This document shows, in pieces, positions 1-4,499 of a DNA stretch of 6,419 nucleotides. The notes below the pieces were generated by a model. That model was not told where the DNA came from and searched no databases. It was given only the letters and a program-made list of their open reading frames with translations. Source of the DNA: Candidatus Nealsoniibacteriota bacterium. GTDB taxonomy: Bacteria; Patescibacteriota; Minisyncoccia; Minisyncoccales; MHMH01. The first letter of the stretch is position 1. Each line of letters begins with the position of its first letter. A program made the position numbers and the translations under genes. Location of the stretch: assembly GCA_016181985.1 (NCBI GenBank), contig JACOYG010000030.1:1-6419 (forward strand). Reading direction: 5' to 3'.

Positions 1-391
1 CACGCGGCGTCGCTCGATCAGGCTTTCGCCCATTGTCGAAGATTCTCGACTGCAGCCTCCCGTAGGAGTATGGCCCGTATCGCAGTGCCATTCTTGGGGA
101 ACACGCTCTCACGTCCCCTACCCGTCATAGCCTTGGTAGGCCTTTACCCCACCAACTAGCTGATAGGCCGCAGACCCATCCCATTCCGGCTTGCGCCTTT
201 ACCCTTGCGGGACTATCGGGAATTAACCAATCTTTCGACTGGTTGTGCCCGTGAATGGGGTTGGTATCTACGTGTTACTAAGCCGTCTGCCGGTTGCCAA
301 ATCAACTTGCGTCAATTTGACCCCCTTGACTTGCATGCCGGTATCCACGCCGCCAGCGTTCATCCTGAGCTAGGATCAAACTCTCAAAAAA
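1..391 (-). rRNA. rrs: 16S ribosomal RNA, 5' part (runs off the left edge)
   Basis: The complement carries the 5' end of small-subunit rRNA: AGAGTTTGATCCTAGCTCAG at about 384-365 and ACTCCTACGGGAGGCTGCAG near 71-52. The conserved stretch ending in ACGCCGCGTG lies at the window edge. Aligning the first motif with E. coli position 8 puts the mature 5' end near 391. About 391 bases, roughly the first quarter of the gene, are present. Compared with standard bacteria, the 27F site has A for G (CTAGCTC) and the EUB338 site has T for A (GGCTGCAGT). The following CAGTCGAGAATCTTCGACAA is the form I associate with Patescibacteria. A short open frame across 205-396 is only an rRNA shadow. The gene is preceded by its own strong promoter and a leader of about 125 bases. 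Confidence 0.97.
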
Positions 392-482
392 AATGAGTTC
401 GAGGCAACTCTAATGAACTAATAATTTTATTTCTCAATTCTAAATTCTTAATTTTTAAAGTCCTTCCCTCTTTCAAACAAAA

Positions 483-502
483 CCAGGAAGACATCTTCCT
501 GG
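483..502 (-). terminator. Terminator-like hairpin in the 16S leader
   Basis: The minus-strand RNA contains a perfect inverted repeat, CCAGGAAG-AUGU-CUUCCUGG (nine pairs if the central bases also pair), followed directly by UUUUGUUU. That is the layout of an intrinsic terminator. It begins only about 13 bases after the predicted rRNA start site and lies about 90 bases before 16S. It could end read-through from the upstream operon, act as a leader attenuator overcome by antitermination, or be part of rRNA precursor folding. Sequence alone does not decide. The plus strand has no T-tract after it. Confidence 0.55.
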
Positions 503-521
503 AAGTCATATTCTATACTTG

Positions 522-549
522 ATTATATTCTTTCTCAAAACCCTGTCAA
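522..549 (-). promoter_or_regulatory. Consensus sigma-70-type promoter for the rRNA operon
   Basis: On the minus strand, TTGACA (549-544) is followed after exactly 16 bases by TATAAT (527-522). Both hexamers are perfect consensus. The predicted start is near 515, giving a leader of about 125 bases before 16S. The -35 box lies 10 bases past the stop codon of the small membrane protein gene, so rRNA has its own start even though it lies in line with the rpsB-tsf genes. Confidence 0.88.
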
Positions 550-559
550 GCCCGCTTTA

Positions 560-694
560 TTATTTTTTACCGATGTATTTGATCAAGGCAACGATGCCGA
601 GAACAAGCAATGCTGTGGTCAACAAATATGCTATCCAGGCAAAAAACATCATACTGCCCCCTCCTACGCCGCCCATCATGTTATAGTCCATCAT
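560..694 (-). CDS. Small (44-residue) single-pass membrane protein
   Basis: A short open frame encodes MMDYNMMGGVGGGSMM followed by one hydrophobic helix (about residues 17-40, FFAWIAYLL... through ...IVALIKY) and a basic tail, YIGKK, before TAA. The layout (Met/Gly-rich N-terminus, one membrane helix, lysine-rich end) resembles tiny hydrophobic proteins common in Patescibacteria genomes. I do not recognise a named family and assign no function. The positive tail suggests a cytoplasmic C-terminus. Two ATG codons are adjacent (694 and 691) and neither has a Shine-Dalgarno. The same frame stays open upstream through a NUMOD3-like remnant but has no start codon there. It lies downstream of the tsf cluster and just before the rRNA promoter. 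Confidence 0.7.
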   Translation of the reverse strand: MMDYNMMGGVGGGSMMFFAWIAYLLTTALLVLGIVALIKYIGKK

Positions 695-712
695 ATTTTT
701 ATAAATTAAAAT

Positions 713-838
713 TGCTAATCTAATTTTATTTATAGTTTCCTCAGAGTATACTCCAATCTTCCCTTTATTCCAACTCTTTAGCGTTCCTTCAGCAAATAGT
801 TTTTTTCTTGTTCTTGCTTGTTTATTTTTTGCTTCTAT
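713..838 (-). pseudogene. Remnant of a NUMOD3-like DNA-binding motif, no start codon
   Basis: Reading the minus strand in the frame that later encodes the 44-residue protein gives an uninterrupted translation. It includes RTRKKLFAEGTLK (814-776) and then SWNKGKIGVYSEETINKIRLA (775-713, split here as SWNKGKIGVY and SEETINKIRLA). The pattern W-N-K-G-K-x-G-x-Y-S-E-E-T-x-x-K-I is typical of the NUMOD3 helix found in tails of HNH and GIY-YIG homing endonucleases. No ATG, GTG or TTG precedes it in frame, and no nuclease domain is present. I therefore read it as a leftover fragment rather than a working gene. The alternative is that it is translated as a frameshift extension of the 82-residue protein upstream, or is chance similarity in AT-rich DNA. 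Confidence 0.5.
729..756 (-). promoter_or_regulatory. Possible promoter for the small membrane protein
   Basis: On the minus strand TTGGAG (756-751) and TATAAA (734-729) are 16 bases apart, predicting a start near 722 and a leader of about 28 bases before the ATG at 694. The -35 match is only three of six, and the region is AT-rich with a second TATAAA at 703-698, so this is weak. A 10-base perfect palindrome, GAGTATACTC (744-753), overlaps it. Confidence 0.3.
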
Positions 839-1086
839 TATTTTTTCGTCTTTATGGTCAGAACGCGGACCTTGGAAAGCATTTTTTGAAGATAAAGCTC
901 GTAATCAAACTTTTCCGATCCGGGAATTTTCTTAACAATTTTTTTGACTTCGGAAATAATCGATGATTTCGAAGATTCGCTTTCGGGCAATTTGACCAAG
1001 GCGGGAATTTTTTTAAACAGAATAAAGCCCATTCCCAATAAGCTGAAAAACAAAAGAGTAGAAAAAATAATTTCTAAAAAAAACAT
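838..1086 (-). CDS. Short membrane-anchored protein of unknown function, encoded after tsf
   Basis: This 82-residue protein starts with one hydrophobic helix (about residues 1-24, MFFLEIIFSTLLFFSLLGMG...) and continues with FKKIP and a charged, Lys/Glu-rich cytoplasmic tail, including FDYELYLQKMLSKVRVLTIK. I recall proteins of this style in Parcubacteria but have no family name or function for it. Its ATG overlaps the tsf stop by one base (TGATG), so it is probably translated by coupling with tsf. The end, TKK then TAA TAG, falls in an AAAAAA run. One extra base there would fuse it to the NUMOD3-like remnant. Homologues as I remember them are longer, so the C-terminus may be truncated; this is inference. 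Confidence 0.7.
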   Translation of the reverse strand: MFFLEIIFSTLLFFSLLGMGFILFKKIPALVKLPESESSKSSIISEVKKIVKKIPGSEKFDYELYLQKMLSKVRVLTIKTKK

Positions 1087-1532
1087 CAGAGAGAGTATCT
1101 TACGAATCTTTTTACGACTATATTTTCGCCAACCTTGGAGATGGTTTCGTCAATTAATTCCTTGATGCTCTTTGATTCATCTTTAATCCAGGGCTGTTCC
1201 AAAAGCGGAATGCTTTCATCGGTAAAACCGGCAATCTGCAAACATACCTCATGAGCCAAGCTTTGAAAATCCGGAGCCTTGGCCACAAAATCAGTTTCGC
1301 AATTTAACTCCAAAAGCACGCCGACTTTTTTATTGAGATGGATATAGGAGTCTATGATTCCCTGGCCTGCCTCTCTGGTCTTTTTCTTTTGAGCCAATTC
1401 TTTTCCCCATAATTTCAAAATTTCTTTTGCTTTTTCAAAATTTCCGCCAACTTCAATCAATGCCCTTTGGCATTCAGAGATGGAAACGCCAGTCTCTTCG
1501 CGTAATTGTTTGACTTGGTGAATATCAACCAT
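1086..1532 (-). CDS. tsf: Translation elongation factor Ts, minimal form
   Basis: EF-Ts is the cytoplasmic nucleotide exchange factor that releases GDP from EF-Tu. The N-terminal UBA-like domain is at about residues 3-45 (VKQLREETGVSISECQRAL, with the later NFEKA). The diagnostic EF-Tu contact motif is NCETDFVAK (77-85), followed by the N-subdomain of the core. The protein ends just after KVGENIVVKR (133-142), where E. coli EF-Ts (about 283 residues) continues into a C-subdomain and coiled coil. At 148 residues it is a half-core EF-Ts like others seen in Patescibacteria, not a broken gene. Its ATG lies inside the end of rpsB (8-base overlap) without a clear Shine-Dalgarno, implying coupled translation. 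It is transcribed from the rpsB promoter, the classic rpsB-tsf operon. Confidence 0.95.
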   Translation of the reverse strand: MVDIHQVKQLREETGVSISECQRALIEVGGNFEKAKEILKLWGKELAQKKKTREAGQGIIDSYIHLNKKVGVLLELNCETDFVAKAPDFQSLAHEVCLQIAGFTDESIPLLEQPWIKDESKSIKELIDETISKVGENIVVKRFVRYSL

Positions 1533-2259
1533 TTTTAATATTAGGAATGTTAGATTTCGTTTCCAACACCGCCTCTTTTATTTTTTCTAAAATATATTTT
1601 ACCGAGCTCACCGCATCATCATTGGCCGGAATGAATAAATCGGCCTGGGTTGGATCGATGTTCGTGTCGGAAATGCCAAGTACCTTTATATTCTTCATTT
1701 TAGCCTCGTGAACGGCCAATTTGTCGGTTTTCATGTCGCAGACAAAAATGGCATCGGGCAGTTTTTGCAAATCTTTTACTCCGCCGAATTTTATCTCGAG
1801 CTCTTTAAGCTCTTTCCCAAAATTAGCCTGCTCCTTTTTGGTATACTTTTCCCACTCCCCGGCCGCTTTTTGTTTTTCCAAATTTTTATAGTATTCAATT
1901 CTTTTAAGAAACGAGCCGAAGTTAGTAAACGTGCCGCCGAGCCATCTTTCAGAAACGTAAGGGAATCCACAATCTTTGGCCGTGCTCACCACCGAATCCT
2001 TAACTTGAATTTTTGTTCCAACCAATAATATGGTTTTGCCTTCGGCGACTAAACCTTTTATAAAATCCAAAACCTCCTGAAGTTTTTCTTTGGTTTTTTC
2101 TAAATCCATAATATGCACGCCGCTTCTTGAGCCGAAAATATACGGTTTCATCTTAGGATGAATGCTTGAAGTTCTGTGCCCAAAATGCAAACCGGCTTGA
2201 GCCATCTGATCGGCATCAAGTTCCAACGGTACTTCCTTTTTTTCCGCTTTTTTAGTCAT
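1525..2259 (-). CDS. rpsB: Small ribosomal subunit protein uS2
   Basis: uS2 is a late-assembling protein of the 30S subunit that binds bS1 and the 16S head-body junction. The 244-residue sequence shows the family blocks in order: AGLHFGHRTSSIHPKMKPYI, the IMDLEKT stretch, VGTKIQVKDSV, SERWLGGTFTNF, PDAIFVCDMKTDKLAVHEA and GISDTNIDPTQADLFIPAND. A longer frame begins at TTG 2277, but I chose ATG 2259. The promoter -10 box ends at 2268, so transcription should begin near 2261, after that TTG. MTKKAEKKE is also a normal basic uS2 start. The message is then leaderless or nearly so, with no Shine-Dalgarno. UGA is the stop, and its end overlaps the tsf start by 8 bases. Confidence 0.96.
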   Translation of the reverse strand: MTKKAEKKEVPLELDADQMAQAGLHFGHRTSSIHPKMKPYIFGSRSGVHIMDLEKTKEKLQEVLDFIKGLVAEGKTILLVGTKIQVKDSVVSTAKDCGFPYVSERWLGGTFTNFGSFLKRIEYYKNLEKQKAAGEWEKYTKKEQANFGKELKELEIKFGGVKDLQKLPDAIFVCDMKTDKLAVHEAKMKNIKVLGISDTNIDPTQADLFIPANDDAVSSVKYILEKIKEAVLETKSNIPNIKNG

Positions 2260-2267
2260 CAAGTACC

Positions 2268-2296
2268 AATATACCAAATGCCAAACAATTAGTCAA
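2268..2296 (-). promoter_or_regulatory. Promoter of the rpsB-tsf operon, almost leaderless
   Basis: On the minus strand TTGACT (2296-2291), a 17-base spacer and TATATT (2273-2268, preceded by TGG, close to an extended -10) form a strong sigma-70-type promoter. The predicted start near 2261 is two bases before the ATG at 2259. It begins 9 bases after the terminator of the upstream aminotransferase gene, so the operon is insulated from it. Confidence 0.85.
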
Positions 2297-2304
2297 CAAC
2301 AATA

Positions 2305-2335
2305 AAAGCTGCGGACAACGGGTGTCCGCAGCTTT
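2305..2335 (-). terminator. Intrinsic terminator of the aminotransferase gene
   Basis: A perfect 13-base-pair stem (2305-2317 with 2323-2335; arms AAAGCTGCGGACA and TGTCCGCAGCTTT) closes a 5-base loop. On the minus strand it is followed by TATTG after the terminal TTT, giving a U-rich tail. It lies 11 bases past the aminotransferase stop. The plus strand also has T-rich sequence after it but no gene leading in. Confidence 0.88.
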
Positions 2336-2346
2336 GCATTTTTATT

Positions 2347-3708
2347 TTATTTTTTTTCGCAGGCCATATTTAAAGCTTTTTCAAATCTATTGGAAATTTC
2401 ATCAATATCGGACTTAGTTGCAATAATGGGAGGTAAAAAACGGATAATGGGATTCCTCTGGGGATGTCCGGCCGCAAAAGGCAAAATGCCTGATTTTATA
2501 CACTCCCTTAAAACGGCATCCCTTAACGACGGACTCGGCCCGCCTTTTTCGTCAGCAAATTCAATGCCGATCATCAAGCCAAGCCCCCTCACGTCACTTA
2601 TACAGCCAATGTGGTCATATTTAAATCTGCGGGCAGAGTTAAAGCGGCTTTGAATACCGATCAATTTTGCTAAAAAATATGCTCCTGTTTCTGCGGCATT
2701 GGCAACCAAATTTTCTTCTTCAATTACTTCCAATGTTTTTTTAGCGGATACCCAGCCGAGAGGCCCTCCGCCAAAAGTGGTAGAATGGCGCCCCGCTTCG
2801 GTAAAATCCCAATCTGCGCGAAAAACAATGGCGCCGATGGGAATTCCGGAACCGAGTTTCTTGGCAAGACAAATAATAGCAGGCATAACTTCGGAATATT
2901 CTATGGCGAACATTTTTCCGGTCCTGCCCAACCCTGCCTGAACTTCATCATCAACCAATGCCCAATCATATTTTAGGCAAAGTTCGTGAAGTTTTTTTAT
3001 CGCCGTAAAATTTGGAACAATAAATCCCCCCTCGCCCTGTATCGGCTCTATGATCACCCCGTTTATTTCCTTGGGGTCGCAAAGCCGGCCAAGGTATTCT
3101 TTCTCAATGATGCGAATGCAAATCTGATCGCAATCTGCGGGATTTTTTTCGTAAGCGCAGTGCAAACAATCCGGGTAGGGAAAATGAATCGTCGGTGGAT
3201 CACGTGAAAAATCTCTCTTATGCAGCGCTTTGCTTGAAGAAAAAGCCAACGCGGCTCCAAATCTTCCGTGAAAATCTCCCAGGAAACTAAGAAATAATCT
3301 GCGTTGCGGCCTAATGTCGGCCAAAAGTTTATAAACGGCATTATTGGTTTCTCCGCCCGAAGAGCAAAAATAAACTTTCCAATCCTTTTGAGGAAAACTT
3401 TTTTTGGTTATTTCCGTCAATTTCTCAGCCGCTTCAACCTGGGCCGTATTATAAACATCGGTGCCTATGCAGGCCGTCACTTTTCCCGAAGAAAGATAAT
3501 TAATTAAAGCATTTATAACTTTGGGATGATTATGACCAATATCAGCTATGCCAACCTGGGAAAAGCAATCGATATATATGTTGCCGTCGGCGTCCCAAAC
3601 CCATATACCTTTTCCACTTTCAATAGATACAGGGAAATTTGGAGAATGAGTGGTTGTAGCTAAAACTTGCTTATGCCGTTCAATTAATTTTTGCGTATTT
3701 GGTCCCAT
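2347..3708 (-). CDS. Class III PLP-dependent aminotransferase (ornithine/GABA/acetylornithine type)
   Basis: This 453-residue cytoplasmic enzyme has the fold-type I class III layout. The phosphate-binding turn is SSGGETNN (116-123), followed by GDFHGRF (144-150), EPIQGEGG (221-228) and DDEVQAGLGRTG (253-264). D254 should contact the PLP pyridine nitrogen. K283 in LAKKLGSGIPIGA is the likely Schiff-base lysine, and HSTTFGGGP (308-316) is the partner-subunit phosphate contact. It resembles archaeal enzymes annotated as GABA or ornithine aminotransferases and related racemases, so substrate cannot be fixed; ornithine would suit the nearby carbamoyltransferase. An insertion carries four cysteines (C181, C184, C193, C197). 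The turn reads GGETNN where GTEANE is common. It is divergent from pyrH, with its own promoter, a leader of about 62 bases holding a palindromic repeat, and a strong Shine-Dalgarno. Confidence 0.9.
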   Translation of the reverse strand: MGPNTQKLIERHKQVLATTTHSPNFPVSIESGKGIWVWDADGNIYIDCFSQVGIADIGHNHPKVINALINYLSSGKVTACIGTDVYNTAQVEAAEKLTEITKKSFPQKDWKVYFCSSGGETNNAVYKLLADIRPQRRLFLSFLGDFHGRFGAALAFSSSKALHKRDFSRDPPTIHFPYPDCLHCAYEKNPADCDQICIRIIEKEYLGRLCDPKEINGVIIEPIQGEGGFIVPNFTAIKKLHELCLKYDWALVDDEVQAGLGRTGKMFAIEYSEVMPAIICLAKKLGSGIPIGAIVFRADWDFTEAGRHSTTFGGGPLGWVSAKKTLEVIEEENLVANAAETGAYFLAKLIGIQSRFNSARRFKYDHIGCISDVRGLGLMIGIEFADEKGGPSPSLRDAVLRECIKSGILPFAAGHPQRNPIIRFLPPIIATKSDIDEISNRFEKALNMACEKK

Positions 3709-3712
3709 TTTT

Positions 3713-3719
3713 CACCTCT
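3713..3719 (-). promoter_or_regulatory. Shine-Dalgarno of the aminotransferase gene
   Basis: AGAGGTG on the minus strand ends 4 bases before the ATG at 3708. It fixes this start and is the only strong ribosome binding site in the window. The other genes are leaderless, coupled by overlap, or have weak or no matches. Confidence 0.8.
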
Positions 3720-3723
3720 TTCA

Positions 3724-3752
3724 CCCGCCGAAGCCCGAAAGGCGAAGGCGGG
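3724..3752. repeat. GC-rich palindromic repeat (REP-like) in the divergent gap
   Basis: The arms CCCGCC (3724-3729) and GGCGGG (3747-3752) pair perfectly. An inner GCC/GGC pair (3733-3735 with 3741-3743) is separated from them by matching GAA/GAA internal loops, and the apical loop is CGAAA. On the plus strand it is followed by CTTTTTTC, so it could stop plus-strand transcripts, but no plus gene leads into it. On the minus strand it lies in the aminotransferase 5' leader, a few bases before the Shine-Dalgarno. It shares CCGCC-AAGC...GGCGGGC with the insertion in prfA, and similar units are, to my memory, dispersed in Parcubacteria genomes. Confidence 0.72.
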
Positions 3753-3769
3753 CTTTTTTCAATGTGCTC

Positions 3770-3798
3770 TTGTGATTTAATAACATGCTTGCTATATT
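3770..3798 (+). promoter_or_regulatory. Promoter of the pyrH-argF-rpmE-prfA operon, very short leader
   Basis: TTGTGA (3770-3775), a 17-base spacer and TATATT (3793-3798) predict a start near 3805, about 5 bases before the ATG at 3810. There is no room for a Shine-Dalgarno. An inverted repeat, TGCTAT/ATAGCA (3790-3795 with 3805-3810), spans from the -10 box to the start codon. Confidence 0.65.
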
Positions 3799-3805
3799 AA
3801 AACAA
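3777..3805 (-). promoter_or_regulatory. Candidate promoter of the aminotransferase gene, overlapping the divergent one
   Basis: On the minus strand TTGTTT (3805-3800), a 17-base spacer and TATTAA (3782-3777) predict a start near 3770 and a leader of about 62 bases. Each hexamer matches consensus at four positions. It overlaps the plus-strand promoter almost completely, so the two directions may compete for polymerase. Confidence 0.45.
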
Positions 3806-3809
3806 TAGC

Positions 3810-4499
3810 ATGAAAACAATAGTTATCAGCCTGGGCGGTTCAATTATCGTCCCCGGCGAAATTCAAGTGGAATTCCTTAAGAAATTTAAGGAATTTATTT
3901 TGAAATTTTTAAAAAAGAACTATCGCTTTATTATCGTCACCGGCGGAGGAAGCGTCGCCAGAAATTATATTAAGGCAGCTTCAGAAATAACTAAAATATC
4001 TGATGATGATAAGGACTGGCTGGGAATCCACGCCACTAGAATCAATGCCCACCTCATAATAACAATTTTCAGAAAAGAGGCCTATCCGATAGTGCTGGAC
4101 AGCCCTCTAAAAAAGATCGACGGCAAGGAGTGCAGGCTTTTCATTGCTTCCGGCTGGAGGCCCGGCTGGTCAAGCGATTACGATGCCGTTTTACTGGCTG
4201 ACAGATTCAAGGCTGATAAAATTATCAATGCGTCGAATATTGATTACGCATATGACAAAGATATCAGCAAGTATAAAGATGCCAAACCGATAAAAAAAAT
4301 AACCTGGGCAAAATACCGTAAAATTATCGGCTCCAAATGGACTCCCGGCATGAGGGTTCCTTTTGATCCCGTCGCCTCTAAAATGGCGCAAAAACTTAAA
4401 ATAAGCGTCATTATAACCAGGGGCACCGACCTGGAAAACTTAAAAAATATTTTGGAAAACAAAAAATTTAAAGGAACCGTAATCACATGCTGCACCTAA
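3810..4499 (+). CDS. pyrH: UMP kinase, archaeal-like (amino acid kinase family)
   Basis: This protein probably phosphorylates UMP to UDP with ATP in the cytoplasm, the committed step to UTP and CTP. The 229-residue sequence has the amino acid kinase layout: LGGSI (8-12) for phosphate binding, TGGGSVAR (44-51), GIHATRINA (72-80), GWRPGWSSDYDAVLLA (115-130) for the nucleotide site, NASNIDYAYDKD (140-151) and the C-terminal RGTDLENL (204-211) before GTVI. The GGGxxAR and GWxPGxSxDxxA blocks fit the archaeal/Patescibacteria branch of UMP kinases better than the E. coli type. Carbamate kinase, from the same superfamily and a natural partner of the next gene, is less likely because it is longer (about 310 residues) and has different motifs. 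It heads the operon with a roughly 5-base leader, and its end overlaps argF by 13 bases. Confidence 0.87.
   Translation: MKTIVISLGGSIIVPGEIQVEFLKKFKEFILKFLKKNYRFIIVTGGGSVARNYIKAASEITKISDDDKDWLGIHATRINAHLIITIFRKEAYPIVLDSPLKKIDGKECRLFIASGWRPGWSSDYDAVLLADRFKADKIINASNIDYAYDKDISKYKDAKPIKKITWAKYRKIIGSKWTPGMRVPFDPVASKMAQKLKISVIITRGTDLENLKNILENKKFKGTVITCCT

Noticed and set aside
205..396. 63-codon open frame on the plus strand
   Set aside because: It lies wholly across the complement of conserved 16S rRNA sequence and has no protein features.
744..753. GAGTATACTC palindrome as a repressor operator
   Set aside because: It falls inside the NUMOD3-like coding remnant, is only 10 bases, and the overlapping promoter is weak; listed only as a note.
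1086..1527. UGA reassigned to glycine as in Gracilibacteria/SR1
   Set aside because: rpsB and tsf both end sensibly at UGA, and no in-frame UGA occurs inside the recognised genes.
2260..2277. TTG at 2277 as the rpsB start
   Set aside because: The predicted transcription start is at about 2261, and the -10 box overlaps the extra codons; ATG 2259 gives a normal uS2 N-terminus.
2347..3708. Plus-strand open frames within the aminotransferase region
   Set aside because: They are antisense shadows of a well-conserved enzyme and show no domain features.
3810..4499. Carbamate kinase, given the neighbouring carbamoyltransferase
   Set aside because: The length (229) and the GGGSVAR and GWRPGWSSDYDAV motifs fit UMP kinase; carbamate kinase is about 310 residues.
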